Assembly (NCBI GenBank): GCA_028820655.1
Contig: JAPPIK010000061.1
Span: 1-64,000, forward strand
DNA length: 64,000 bases
Origin: Candidatus Poribacteria bacterium
GTDB lineage: Bacteria > Poribacteria > WGA-4E > JAJDTR01
Reading direction: 5' to 3'
Shown here: positions 10,516-19,494 of the stretch, piece by piece
How the letters are laid out: each line of letters opens with the position of its first letter
Numbering within the stretch: the stretch's first letter is position 1
Made by a program: the position numbers and the translations under genes
Notes under the pieces: generated by a model
Databases searched by the model: none
What the model was told of the DNA's origin: nothing
What the model saw: the letters and a program-made list of their open reading frames with translations, nothing else

Positions 10516-10751
10516 TATTTCTACTCCTTTTTGATTTGTGTATAAAAACATCTAGTTTTAGCCGGACAGCCTAAATCAGTCCTCGCAATTAGAATCGCTG
10601 TATCTGCCTGAAGGAAGAAATCATCAGTGGGTTTTCAATCCCGTTGGCAACAGCACCAATGTCAAACCTCAAGAACAAGCTAGGTGTCGTAATGCTTTCA
10701 ATCAACCAAGCATCCGCATGTTTTTGACTTAATTCGTGCAAGGTAAACTAT

Positions 10752-10780
10752 AGTCTACCAGAAATTCCGATTGTTGTAAA
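10752..10780 (-). promoter_or_regulatory. sigma70-type promoter for the Ig-like lipoprotein
   Basis: On the minus strand, TTTACA (10780-10775) and TAGACT (10757-10752) are separated by exactly 17 bases. The expected start near 10745 leaves a 5' leader of about 230 bases before ATG 10515. This length may hold a regulatory structure, but I could not fold it confidently. Confidence 0.5.
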
Positions 10781-10843
10781 GAAAAACCTACAGATTTTTC
10801 ACATTTTCAACGACCGAGCTTTTTAAGTCTTCAAAAGCACCTC

Positions 10844-11806
10844 CTAAAACAGTTGCATTTGTTCAACTAGCGAACTATTCCTCGGTTGCACCGTGAGCAG
10901 TTCGGGCTTCAATAAACGACTTTGTATTTCTTTCAACTGGCTTAAAGTAAGTGGTATTGCCCCCCGTTGAAGAAGATGGCGAGGACCTTCACTCAAGAGA
11001 TGACGTTTCTGCCAGTCGTAAGCGAGAACTGCACGTCCCTGTTCGAGCGCATAGCTCGCGGTACGCACCGCACCGCCGTTTTGCCTAGCTTCCACTACAA
11101 TTGTCGCAACTGACAGCCCGCTAATGATTCGGTTTCGCAGAATTAAGTTGGCGGGTGTGGGCCGCGTGGCAAAAGGATGCTCGGACAGGAGCATGCCACT
11201 ATCGTATACTCGCGCCGCAAGCGGGCGATTTTCTCTGGGGTAAATCGAAAAGAGATCGCCGCCAAACACCCCTACTGTCGTACCGCCCACCGAAAGCGCG
11301 CCAATATGGGCAGCAGTGTCAATCCCCTTGGCAAACCCGCTGACTACCGTGAAACCGGCCTGAGCGAGAGATTTGGACAGTGCCAAGGTTGTCCGAACGC
11401 CTACCTCTGTTGGCCGAGTGGAACCGACAATGGCTATAGCCTTCCGACTGATTCCTCTCAATTTGCCCCTTTTATAAACGACTGGAGGGGCGTTGGAAAT
11501 AGTCCTCAACTTATCAGGGTAATTCGCATCTTCCGAGCACAAAATCTCGACGCCTTGACTTTCGAGCCACTCCATTTGCCGTCGAATCTTGCCTAGGCGC
11601 TCCCGGACTGCAATAACGCGCGACGCCAATTCCGGGCTGAAAAGCGGAAGACGAACAATTTCCGAGAATTTGGCATCAAAAACTTTTTCCACACTTCCGA
11701 AGCGTGACAGCAGCCGATTTATCCGAACGGGTCCGATACCTTCAACCGATGCAAGCGCCAACCAAAATGCTCGTCGAGTCATAAATGGTGCTAACCTTCT
11801 CGGCAA
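10844..11806 (-). CDS. dprA: DNA-processing protein DprA/Smf
   Basis: DprA binds incoming single-stranded DNA and loads RecA during natural transformation. The 320-residue protein shows an N-terminal helix-hairpin-helix region (GIGPVRINRLLSRFGSVEKV) and the Rossmann-like core with SGFAKGIDTAAHIGAL, GVFGGDLFSIYPRENR, RNRIISGLSVATIVVEA and GGAVRTASYALEQGR, which are family hallmarks. The C-terminal winged-helix domain of longer DprA proteins looks degenerate or absent. A promoter with an extended -10 box lies about 80 bases upstream on the minus strand. lgt is transcribed divergently. The presence of dprA alone does not prove competence. Confidence 0.92.
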   Translation of the reverse strand: MPRRLAPFMTRRAFWLALASVEGIGPVRINRLLSRFGSVEKVFDAKFSEIVRLPLFSPELASRVIAVRERLGKIRRQMEWLESQGVEILCSEDANYPDKLRTISNAPPVVYKRGKLRGISRKAIAIVGSTRPTEVGVRTTLALSKSLAQAGFTVVSGFAKGIDTAAHIGALSVGGTTVGVFGGDLFSIYPRENRPLAARVYDSGMLLSEHPFATRPTPANLILRNRIISGLSVATIVVEARQNGGAVRTASYALEQGRAVLAYDWQKRHLLSEGPRHLLQRGAIPLTLSQLKEIQSRLLKPELLTVQPRNSSLVEQMQLF

Positions 11807-11894
11807 CAGACCACGTTGTAGAAAATACTACAGAAAACCGGTAAACCCTTATAATACAACGCTTCTAACGTATCTTCGGAAGTTGGATGCGCCA

Positions 11895-11923
11895 AGTATA
11901 GCACATTTCAGAAAAGTTTGCAA
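11895..11923 (-). promoter_or_regulatory. sigma70 promoter with extended -10 for dprA
   Basis: Minus strand: TTGCAA (11923-11918), 17-base spacer, then TATACT (11900-11895) preceded by TGC, which is an extended -10. The expected start near 11888 lies about 80 bases before the dprA start codon at 11806. Confidence 0.6.
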
Positions 11924-11970
11924 AGCCTTTTTCATCAAAAATAACGAATAAATTGTGAGCGAGAATCTGC

Positions 11971-11999
11971 TTGACATTTTTGAGGCGGTCGAATATTCT
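11971..11999 (+). promoter_or_regulatory. sigma70 promoter for lgt
   Basis: TTGACA (11971-11976) is followed after exactly 17 bases by TATTCT (11994-11999). It points rightward toward lgt at 12135, leaving a leader of about 130 bases. It is back to back with the leftward dprA promoter. Confidence 0.6.
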
Positions 12000-12134
12000 A
12001 ATGGCGCGGCGGCGGGTTTGATGGATAGTAGGGTTTAGCGCACAGCTACGGTTGCGCCTTTGATGTTTTCCCAATCCGTAAGCCATGTTGTCGCGACTGA
12101 ATGAAAAAACCGTGTCTCTATTCTGTGATGAATT

Positions 12135-12965
12135 ATGTATCCGACCATATTTGAGCTCCCAACCCAACACCTCGGCCCGATCCACCTACCTATTGCGGTA
12201 CACAGTTTTGGGCTGATGATGGCGCTTGCCTTCCTCACAACTATGTATATGGGGCAGCGCGAGTTCAAACGCAAAGGACTTGAGCCTAGACTGGCGTCAT
12301 CCATTATTTTGTGGGGCGCTTTGGGGGGCATCATTGGCGCAAAACTCTATTCAGCCCTGCAAGATGGGAGTATTTCATTCAGAGAGTTGTTCTCGAACAG
12401 CGGACTCGTGTGGTATGGGGGATTAATCGGGGGGCTTGCCGCCGCGATATGGGTGATTCACCGATCTCCCAGTCCAATCTTGCCAACGCTCGATGGGCTT
12501 GCACCCCTGCTTTTGCTCGGCTATGGAATTGGACGGGTCGGCTGCTTCCTCTCCGGAGACGGTGACTATGGCCCGCCATCGGACTTGCCTTGGGCGATGC
12601 CATTTCCAAGTGGAACAGTACCCACAAATGTCCCCGTTCACCCGACACCGCTCTATGAATTTGGATTGTCTCTCGCCGGATTCGCACTGTTATGGTCAAT
12701 CCGTAAAAAGAAAGAGGGGATAGCCGGGTGGGTCGTTGGTGCGAGTCTTGTGACGGCGGGAATCGAACGATTTATTGCCGAATTCTGGCGGAGGAGCGAA
12801 CACGTCATCGCCGGATTGACAACCGCACAATTAATCAGTATAGCCTTGGTGACTGTCGGCAGTTGGGTTATCTACGCGACTACACAAAGGGCTTCCGCTC
12901 CTGCAGAGAATGCAGAAATCCCGACATCACCAATTTCAAGAAGACGCAAGCGCGCTAGCCGTTAG
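12135..12965 (+). CDS. lgt: prolipoprotein diacylglyceryl transferase Lgt
   Basis: Lgt transfers a diacylglyceryl group from phosphatidylglycerol to the lipobox cysteine of prolipoproteins in the inner membrane. The 276-residue polytopic protein shows family motifs: ALGGIIGAKLYSAL, GLVWYGGLIGGLAAA, the signature region GYGIGRVGCFLSGDGDYG and HPTPLYEFGLSL. The usual GRxGNFxNGE signature reads GRVGCFLSGDGD here, a variant also known to me from divergent Lgt proteins. The arginine and the downstream histidine are kept. The C-terminus ends in a basic tail (RRRKRASR). Substrates in this window include the lipobox-bearing proteins at 9877-10515 and 37044-37895. Confidence 0.9.
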   Translation: MYPTIFELPTQHLGPIHLPIAVHSFGLMMALAFLTTMYMGQREFKRKGLEPRLASSIILWGALGGIIGAKLYSALQDGSISFRELFSNSGLVWYGGLIGGLAAAIWVIHRSPSPILPTLDGLAPLLLLGYGIGRVGCFLSGDGDYGPPSDLPWAMPFPSGTVPTNVPVHPTPLYEFGLSLAGFALLWSIRKKKEGIAGWVVGASLVTAGIERFIAEFWRRSEHVIAGLTTAQLISIALVTVGSWVIYATTQRASAPAENAEIPTSPISRRRKRASR

Positions 12966-13141
12966 CAGCCGCACATTGGCTCCAAACGGCATGTGCGTTC
13001 AGTGCCCACAATCCAGTTTTTCGAAATAAGTTCATCGCAACAGACAGGTCTTCACACCAACTTGGGAGGATTTCCTACGTAACGAAAATCACGCATAAGT
13101 TTCCGATGCCTAACGGAAGACTAGAATGCAAGGATAATATT

Positions 13142-14947
13142 ATGGACAAAATGACCATTAATGAAATGCTTGCAAACTCGATTCGCCAGTATGGATCGAA
13201 AGCGGCACTTGCTAGCAAGATTGACGGAAGCTATCAGGATATCTCCTACGCCGAACTCGGCGAGCGCGTGGAACACTTTGCTTTGGGGCTGATCGAGCTT
13301 GGCGTAGAACGGGGTGACCGCATCGTGTTATTGTCCGAAAATCGGCCAGAGTGGGCAATTTCCGATTTGGCAATCATCGCTTCCGGCGGAGTCAATGTGC
13401 CGATGTTCCCAACGCTGACTCCCGCCCAAGTAGAGTACATAGTGAAAGATTCGGGAGCCAAAATCGTATGTGTGTCAAATGAAAACCAGTTGAAAAAGGT
13501 TGATGCCTTCCGAGAAAATGTGCCGCATCTCGATCGAGTCATTGTTTTTGACACTACAGATTCGGACACAGGCGGCCAAAATTTGAGTTTTGAGGGAGTT
13601 TGCGATCTCGGCAAAAAGGTCGCGAATGGTACTCAAGTTTACCAAGAAACGAGCGAAGCGGCAAATCCCGAAGATCTCGTTACTATCATTTATACTTCAG
13701 GGACAACCGGCGACCCGAAAGGGGCAATGCTTACCCATCACAACTTTATGTTCAACGCCCGTGCCTGCCTTGAGCTTGTAGCCATCGGCCACGAAGACGT
13801 GCTCCTGTCATTCTTGCCGCTATCACACGTGTTCGAACGCATGGCAGGACATTATTTGCCGCTTACTTGCGGTTCGACCATCGCGTATGCGGAGAGTCCG
13901 TTTACGGTCGCTCAAAACCTGGGGGAGGTACGTCCTACCCTTATGGCGAGTGTCCCTCGTCTTTATGAAACGATGCATGAGCGGATTCTTCGCGCGGTGA
14001 AAGAGGGCTCTCCCATCAAACAGAAGATATTCGGCTGGGGAGTAGAAACCGGTCAGAAGGTGAGTCAGGAAATTCAGGCGCATAGGGAGCCGTCATTTCT
14101 ATTGAATTTGAAAATGGGGCTTGCAAACAAATTGGTCTTCGGGAAAATCTTAGCCAGAGTGGGCGGACGATTGAAATTTTTCGTGTCGGGCGGCGCTGCC
14201 CTGCCTCAGTCCATTGCGGAGTTTTTCCACGCGGCTGGTATTCTGATTCTAGAAGGCTATGGTTTGACCGAGACCTCGCCGGTGATTTCCGTAAATTGCC
14301 CGGAAGCTTGGAGATTTGGCACCGTTGGCAAACCCGTCCCGGGAGTTGAAGTCAAAATTGCGGAAGACGGCGAAATCCTATCCAGAGGACCGCACATCAT
14401 GCAGGGATACTACAACCGCCCCGAAGATACCGCAGAGGCGATTGATTCCGATGGTTGGTTCCACACGGGGGACATCGGTCTGTTTGATGAAGACGGATTC
14501 CTGAAGATTACGGACCGGAAGAAGAATATTCTCGTGTTGTCAAACGGCAAAAATGTCGCACCGCAGCCGATTGAAAGCGAGCTTGTTCGGAGTGACTATA
14601 TCAGTCAGGTCATGTTAATCGGGGATGGTCGGAAAAGCGTTGGCGCGCTCATTGTTCCTAATTTCGATGCACTCGGAGAATTCGGGGAAGAGCAAGGCTT
14701 GGATACGGATGACAATGCCGCGCTGGTTGACACGAAGGAAGTTCGACAGCTCATTCGAGGAGAAATCAATCGGCTCGTGTCAGACTTTGCGGACTTCGAG
14801 CGCCCTAGAATGTTCGCCGTGCTCAACCGAGAATTCACACAAGAAGATGATGAGATGACGCCGACTCTCAAATTGAAGCGTCAGGTTATTCTCGATCATT
14901 TCAGCGATGAAATCAGCGCCATTTACGGCGAAGAAGATACGGAGTGA
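13142..14947 (+). CDS. long-chain fatty acid-CoA ligase (AMP-forming)
   Basis: ATP-dependent acyl-CoA synthetase that activates a fatty acid through an acyl-adenylate, of the FadD15/long-chain type. The start ATG 13142 follows AAGGA by 7 bases; the longer frame from 13106 has no such site. The 601-residue protein carries the P-loop-like TIIYTSGTTGDPKGAMLTHHN region (about residues 184-204), the adenine site GYGLTETSPVISVN, the GWFHTGDIG motif and KNGKNVAP-like C-terminal hinge (SNGKNVAPQPIE). Length and motif order are normal. The creatininase-family gene follows after 66 bases in the same direction, without a clear functional link. Substrate length cannot be judged from sequence. Confidence 0.92.
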   Translation: MDKMTINEMLANSIRQYGSKAALASKIDGSYQDISYAELGERVEHFALGLIELGVERGDRIVLLSENRPEWAISDLAIIASGGVNVPMFPTLTPAQVEYIVKDSGAKIVCVSNENQLKKVDAFRENVPHLDRVIVFDTTDSDTGGQNLSFEGVCDLGKKVANGTQVYQETSEAANPEDLVTIIYTSGTTGDPKGAMLTHHNFMFNARACLELVAIGHEDVLLSFLPLSHVFERMAGHYLPLTCGSTIAYAESPFTVAQNLGEVRPTLMASVPRLYETMHERILRAVKEGSPIKQKIFGWGVETGQKVSQEIQAHREPSFLLNLKMGLANKLVFGKILARVGGRLKFFVSGGAALPQSIAEFFHAAGILILEGYGLTETSPVISVNCPEAWRFGTVGKPVPGVEVKIAEDGEILSRGPHIMQGYYNRPEDTAEAIDSDGWFHTGDIGLFDEDGFLKITDRKKNILVLSNGKNVAPQPIESELVRSDYISQVMLIGDGRKSVGALIVPNFDALGEFGEEQGLDTDDNAALVDTKEVRQLIRGEINRLVSDFADFERPRMFAVLNREFTQEDDEMTPTLKLKRQVILDHFSDEISAIYGEEDTE

Positions 14948-15013
14948 ATCGAGCGCAGCGACAGGTAGTGAGATTTAACAGCGTCCGAGAATCGGTTTGG
15001 GAGGTAAAACTCT

Positions 15014-15775
15014 GTGAAATATGGCGATGGTTGTTGGGTGGACATTGAGCAAGCGGACAAGAATAAGGTAGTTGTCGTTCCACTCGGTTCGATGGAACAG
15101 CACGGGCATCATTCCCCGCTACTGACGGACACATACTTGGTGACGGCGGTCGCCGAACGCGTCGAAAATGAACTTCGTGAAGAGACGTATTTCCTTCCGA
15201 CATTGTGGCTTGGCGCCTCGGACCACCATCTTGATTTGCCCGGAACGACGAGCGTGCCCAATCATGTGTATACGTTGGTTATCAAAAACATCGTGCGATC
15301 CATCAGCAAAGCGGGATTTCAACGGATTTTTTTCCTGAACGGTCACGGCGGCAATGTCATTCCTGGTACACAGGCGCTCACAGAGTTAGCCAACGAATCC
15401 GATGAATACAACAATCTCTGGATGGCATTGGCGTCCTATTGGTCGGTCGCGTCTCCCGCCATGGCGGCAGAGAGCCACGGTATGCGGACGAAGCAGTTGA
15501 CCCACGCATGCGAGTACGAGACCTCCATGATGTTGGCGTTGCATGGAGAAATTATGCGGATGGATCGAGTCACCGCAAGCCCGCCGTTATTGGATTCACC
15601 GTTCTTTCATAGTGAACGGGGCGGGCGGGTGAATGTCGCCAAACGGATGAACACTTGGACACCAACCGGCGCAATGGGAGGACCTCAACACGCGACCGAA
15701 GAGAAGGGCGAATCTTTGCTAAATGCTATTACCGATGAGGTAGTGTTATTCCTCAAGGATTTCGCTACTTGGTAG
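15014..15775 (+). CDS. creatininase family amidohydrolase
   Basis: Metal-dependent amidohydrolase of the creatininase superfamily, whose members hydrolyse cyclic or formamide-type amides (creatinine, 3-deazauracil-type and formylated intermediates). GTG 15014 is preceded by GGAGG (15000-15004) at 9 bases. The metal-binding motif LGSMEQHGHHSPLLTDT (residues 18-34) supplies Glu, His and Asp ligands, and FLNGHGGN gives the second conserved site; a late Glu is present in ACEYETSMMLA. The length, 253 residues, is usual. Several creatininase-type genes of unknown substrate are typical of such uncultured lineages, so the substrate remains open. Confidence 0.88.
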   Translation: MKYGDGCWVDIEQADKNKVVVVPLGSMEQHGHHSPLLTDTYLVTAVAERVENELREETYFLPTLWLGASDHHLDLPGTTSVPNHVYTLVIKNIVRSISKAGFQRIFFLNGHGGNVIPGTQALTELANESDEYNNLWMALASYWSVASPAMAAESHGMRTKQLTHACEYETSMMLALHGEIMRMDRVTASPPLLDSPFFHSERGGRVNVAKRMNTWTPTGAMGGPQHATEEKGESLLNAITDEVVLFLKDFATW

Positions 15776-16122
15776 CGTGCCATTATCCTGTTGGTATAAT
15801 TCATTCTGCAAGTAACACTCATCTTTGGATCTATGGCACGCTTTGAGGAGGTGTTCTTTCGTAAAATGCTTTCACTCCAGCGGAGCGCAATGTCGAGTGT
15901 TACTTGGTAGCGTCCCATCGTCCCTGTCGGAATAATTCTTTCAGCACGCAACACTTTTGTACCGCAAACTGTTAGTTTGCGATCACAATCCATCAGCGGG
16001 ACACATTCATTTTTCGCTTTATGACTGGCTGTAAAAAGTGTTCCTCCGTGGTCTGGTTTTCACTCCAGAGGAGTGAGATGTCAATAGAACATGAATCCTC
16101 ACCGCGTCTGCACTCCAGAGGA
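15762..16122. repeat. degenerate tandem repeat with CACTCCAG palindromes
   Basis: Two related units follow one another. Unit 1 (15762-15899) and unit 2 (from 15900) both begin with TACTTGGTAGCGT, continue with a diverged copy of the CC(T)GT-GG-ATAATTC segment and end in a palindromic block: CACTCCAGCGGAGCG at 15873-15887 and CACTCCAGAGGAGTG at 16061-16075. A partial third palindrome is at 16111-16122. The palindromes are each followed by a short ATGTC-type tail. The first unit overlaps the last codons of the creatininase gene. The units are not identical, which indicates an old duplication of a REP-like element. Confidence 0.6.
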
Positions 16123-16553
16123 TCAAGGGAGTGGATAACGACCGCGATAGAAATCCCTGCAATGTCGAGTGTTTCTTGAGAGGAATTCGGGCGAGTTGAA
16201 GGTTCGCTTACGTTTCCACGACCTTCCTATGCCGTGAAAAAACCATTACACGATTGAATGCGGGCAGACATTCGAGAGACGAATGCGGCCCAAAGCTGAA
16301 CCCTTGCCGATGGTTTGTTGCCAACAAACCTTCAACCTTTTCCTGCCCGTTGTTGTGACCCCTGAGTTTTCAACATACCTGCCTCCCTTCATGGTAAGTC
16401 AATCCACTCTTGATGTGGTTGACACTTCACCATCAGCGCGCGTGAACGCATTAACCTCGAGGGCACTGCCATTTCAGATTCTTCTTACCGGGTTGCCATG
16501 CTACGATGGAAGAACTGCGTGAAAATCACTGCCCCGACCAAATAAAGTTTGAT

Positions 16554-16580
16554 TTGACATCTTGAATTGTATTATACTAT
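16554..16580 (+). promoter_or_regulatory. possible promoter of the sulfite reductase gene
   Basis: A perfect TTGACA box (16554-16559) is followed by an A/T-rich TATACTAT stretch (16573-16580). The spacing is short: 13 bases to TATACT or 15 bases to TACTAT, so the exact -10 is unsure. A start near 16590 would give a leader of about 150 bases. Confidence 0.35.
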
Positions 16581-16690
16581 AGGGGTTCTAAATATAATCA
16601 AATTAGTCTAAATTGATAAACGTATAACCGACTAAATTGGTCGCCTTCAATCTTTTGTCGGCAGGCTTGCAGAATCTAAGTTTGGGATAT

Positions 16691-16708
16691 CGAGAGGACG
16701 GGTTCTCG
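16691..16708 (+). promoter_or_regulatory. hairpin in the sulfite reductase leader
   Basis: CGAGAG (16691-16696) pairs with TTCTCG (16703-16708), including one G-T pair, around a six-base loop, 23 bases before the AAGGAG ribosome-binding site (16731-16736). It could be part of a leader structure controlling the sulfite reductase gene. I cannot match it to a known riboswitch class. Confidence 0.3.
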
Positions 16709-16742
16709 TTCCATCAACACCGCAACAATTAAGGAGACAAAA

Positions 16743-19196
16743 ATGGCGACAGGAGCGGTAATGCCTTATGACATTGACGCAATTCCCGAGGATGATAGCC
16801 GCGCGATTGAGATTTTCGAAACACAACTCAATCGCTTCCAAGATGGCGACGTTCTAGAGGAGGTTTTCACCGAGTTCAGACTGCGTCACGGCGTATACGG
16901 ACAGCGCGACAATCAATCACAAATGATTCGCGTGAAGATTCCGTTCGGCGGCTTGAACGCGGCCCAACTCGAGATGCTAGCCGACATCGCCGAAGAGATG
17001 TCGGACAATATCATCCATATCACAACGCGCCAAGATGTGCAGTATCACTACGTCGACATCAATCACACCCCGGAGTTGATGCGGCGTCTTGCCTCTGTAG
17101 GGATTACAACAAAGGAAGCGTGCGGGAATGTGGTTCGAAACGTTACGGCTTGTCCGCTTTCCGGCGTATGCCACGACGAAGCGTTCGACGTTACACCCCA
17201 CTCGAAGGCACTGTCGGCGTTCTTGCTGGGACACCCGGATGCACAGGATTTCGGTCGGAAATTCAAAATCGCGTTCTCCGGTTGCCATGAACATGCTTGC
17301 GGTTTGGGCTATATGCACGACATTGGGGCGGTTGCGGTTATCAAGGAGGTCGATGGCACGCCCAAACGAGGGTTCAAACTGCTCGTTGGTGGTGGCCTAG
17401 GTGCGGTGCCGCATCAAGCAAAAGTTTTCGATGAGTTTTTGCCGGAGGAAGAACTGCTCCCCATTTCACAGGCGATCTCAAAGGTATTTTCTCGACTAGG
17501 CGAACGGAAGAATCGCAACAAAGCGCGGATGAAGTTCGTCGTCGGGAAACTCGGGATTGGCGAGTTTCGACGCTTGGTGCTTGAGGAGCGAGAGAAACTG
17601 CGTCACGATCCCGCATGGACTAGCCATCTTGAACATCTTGATGCGTATGACGAAGAGCCGTTAAAACCGCCAACACAACTGAACGGGGTCACGAAGCCGG
17701 AAGGCTTCGAGGAGTGGTACGCCTCAAACGTCCAATCGCAGCGCCAACCCGGTTATGCGTTTGTTACAATTACACTTCCGTTGGGAGACATTACCGCTGA
17801 CCAAACGCGTGTGCTGGCGGACATTGCTCGCCGCTATGTGAAGGAGACGGTGCGCACGACGGTGGAACAGAATCTCGTGCTGCGTTGGGTCACGATGACC
17901 GACCTTCCCGCACTCTATCGTGAATTGAAAGCCGTGGGTTTGGGCGACGCCGGTGCAGAGTCTACCGTAGACATTACGGCATGCCCGGGCACCGATTCTT
18001 GTAAATTGGGAGTGTCGTCTTCTCGCGGTTTGGCGGCACACTTGAGAGACCATTTCATCCAGACCGGTGTAAAATCCGAACTGGAGGACTTGCGAATCAA
18101 GATTAGCGGTTGCCCGAATTCATGCGGTCAACACCACATCGCCAATTTCGGTTTCTTTGGCTCATCTCGTCGGCTTGGAGACCATATTGCGCCGTATTAT
18201 CAGGTGCTTCTGGGGGGCCATGCCGTTGATAATGCGGGCTCTTACGGACTTCCGAACGGCAAGATTCACGGCAAGTATATCCCCGAGTTTATCAAGGAAA
18301 TGACGGATAGGTATCTTGATGAGCGAGATGAAGCCGAAACCTTCACCGCCTATATTGAGCGGCTGGGAAAAGTTGAAATTAAGAAGGTGCTCTCGAAATA
18401 CGACAAGATTCCGACTTATGAGGAGGACTCGAGTTACTACGTCGACACCGGCGATACGAAGGAGTTTCAACTCAAGACCGGTGTTGGCGAATGCGCGGGG
18501 CAATTGGTTGAGTTAGTCTCATTCAAACTCGAGGAGGCTGACCGGCTACTCTACGAAGCAGGGCTGCTGCTCGAACGCGAGGAATTCGTCGAGTCCGCGA
18601 CACGCGCCTTTGAAGGTATGATTCGGGCGGCTGATGGCTTGCTGACAACAGAAGGCTTGCAGTACGTCGATGACGAATCTACGGTTTCGGAATTCCGAAA
18701 CCGGTTTTTTGAGCCGGGAATTGTCTTTGCCGGTTTTGGCGCACATATTTTCAAGGCCGTCGAGGAGGGTACGGATAACCTCAACGCCGAATTGACGCAT
18801 CAGCGGGTCGAGGAGGCGACGCTTTTTGTGGAGGAAGCGCACAACGTCTATAATCGTATGCAAATCCGCCAAGAAGAGGAACGGCAACAAAGTCGAGGTC
18901 AGCGGAAACGGCGCGAAGCAAGTCCCGCACGTATTCCGGAGGCTCCGCCAAAGGTGGAAACGGTCGAAGAGATTGTTGACAGTCTTGACTTGAAGGGCGT
19001 CGCGTGTCCGTTCAACTACGTGCGAGCGAAAATCCGTTTGGAGACCATGGATGTCGGCCAACTCTTGGAAATCACAATTGACGACGGTGAACCGATTGAA
19101 AACGTGCCGAAAAGTTTGACGAATGATGGGCATAAAATTTCGGACACGAAGAAGATTGGGCAACATTACCGTCTGGTGATTCGCAAGGGCGAATAA
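16743..19196 (+). CDS. siroheme sulfite/nitrite reductase with C-terminal TusA-like domain
   Basis: Ferredoxin-type assimilatory sulfite (or nitrite) reductase, 817 residues. Two tandem NIR/SIR halves are visible. The second carries the complete [4Fe-4S]-siroheme cysteine set CPGTDSC (C-x5-C) and SGCPNSCGQHH (C-x3-C). The first has CPLSGVC and SGCHEHACG with a C-x4-C spacing, so it is probably the structural, cofactor-free half. After the core come a helical region (about residues 590-700, HEPN-like), a charged linker (QEEERQQSRGQRKRREA) and a TusA-like domain (LDLKGVACPFNYVRAKIRLE) with the sulfur-carrier cysteine in CPFN. Such a fusion suggests sulfide is passed to the carrier cysteine. ATG 16743 follows AAGGAG by 6 bases. 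A terminator follows directly. Confidence 0.88.
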   Translation: MATGAVMPYDIDAIPEDDSRAIEIFETQLNRFQDGDVLEEVFTEFRLRHGVYGQRDNQSQMIRVKIPFGGLNAAQLEMLADIAEEMSDNIIHITTRQDVQYHYVDINHTPELMRRLASVGITTKEACGNVVRNVTACPLSGVCHDEAFDVTPHSKALSAFLLGHPDAQDFGRKFKIAFSGCHEHACGLGYMHDIGAVAVIKEVDGTPKRGFKLLVGGGLGAVPHQAKVFDEFLPEEELLPISQAISKVFSRLGERKNRNKARMKFVVGKLGIGEFRRLVLEEREKLRHDPAWTSHLEHLDAYDEEPLKPPTQLNGVTKPEGFEEWYASNVQSQRQPGYAFVTITLPLGDITADQTRVLADIARRYVKETVRTTVEQNLVLRWVTMTDLPALYRELKAVGLGDAGAESTVDITACPGTDSCKLGVSSSRGLAAHLRDHFIQTGVKSELEDLRIKISGCPNSCGQHHIANFGFFGSSRRLGDHIAPYYQVLLGGHAVDNAGSYGLPNGKIHGKYIPEFIKEMTDRYLDERDEAETFTAYIERLGKVEIKKVLSKYDKIPTYEEDSSYYVDTGDTKEFQLKTGVGECAGQLVELVSFKLEEADRLLYEAGLLLEREEFVESATRAFEGMIRAADGLLTTEGLQYVDDESTVSEFRNRFFEPGIVFAGFGAHIFKAVEEGTDNLNAELTHQRVEEATLFVEEAHNVYNRMQIRQEEERQQSRGQRKRREASPARIPEAPPKVETVEEIVDSLDLKGVACPFNYVRAKIRLETMDVGQLLEITIDDGEPIENVPKSLTNDGHKISDTKKIGQHYRLVIRKGE

Positions 19197-19219
19197 CAGA
19201 GTCGGTTGTCGGATTAGGG

Positions 19220-19265
19220 TAAAGCGTGGCGGACTGAAGCAGGGTTTGTCACGCTTTATTTTTTT
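19220..19265 (+). terminator. intrinsic terminator after the sulfite reductase
   Basis: TAAAGCGTG (19220-19228) and CACGCTTTA (19250-19258) form a perfect 9-bp stem, followed by seven T residues (19259-19265). It lies 24 bases after the stop codon and separates the sulfite reductase from the toxin-antitoxin genes. Confidence 0.85.
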
Positions 19266-19284
19266 GGATAATCAGGAGTGAGTT

Positions 19285-19494
19285 ATGCAGCAAATAATTG
19301 ATGATGAGAATCAGCTCAAAGAAGTGTTTAAACAAGCATTCGCCGAATTACTACAGGAGCACAAGGACTTGTTGTACGATGTTTTTTCCGAGGTTCTTGA
19401 AGACATCGCTCTGGTGAATGCAATCAAAGAAGGGGAAAACACTGAGATTGTAGATAAAGATCAAGTCTTCCAAATCTTGGAAAGTAAATCTTGA
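19285..19494 (+). CDS. RelB/Phd-like antitoxin (partner of RelE-like toxin)
   Basis: A 69-residue acidic protein (ending FQILESKS) rich in helix-forming residues. Small acidic proteins of this shape directly before RelE-type genes are the usual antitoxins, and the C-terminal part would wrap the toxin. The stop codon overlaps the TTG start of the toxin (TTGA at 19491-19494), so the two are translationally coupled. A ribosome-binding site AGGAG lies just before ATG 19285. The antitoxin family itself is not recognised from sequence; the call rests on context. Confidence 0.65.
   Translation: MQQIIDDENQLKEVFKQAFAELLQEHKDLLYDVFSEVLEDIALVNAIKEGENTEIVDKDQVFQILESKS

Larger units (their letters stand above)
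15776..16742. other. long intergenic leader region before the sulfite reductase
   Basis: Almost 1 kb without a supported gene. Its left part holds the degenerate tandem repeat. The middle (16123-16550) shows nothing recognisable; the frame at 16283-16522 has no ribosome-binding site. The right part (16554-16742) holds a promoter-like pair of boxes and a hairpin next to the ribosome-binding site of the sulfite reductase gene. Confidence 0.45.

Noticed and set aside
16647-16735. tRNA-like sequence (antisense frame with the DGTRTR pattern typical of tRNA T-arms)
   Set aside because: A 7-base loop with one-mismatch stem can be drawn, but position 58 is not A, no matching acceptor arm or anticodon stem was found upstream, and the D-arm is missing. 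It may be chance or a remnant.
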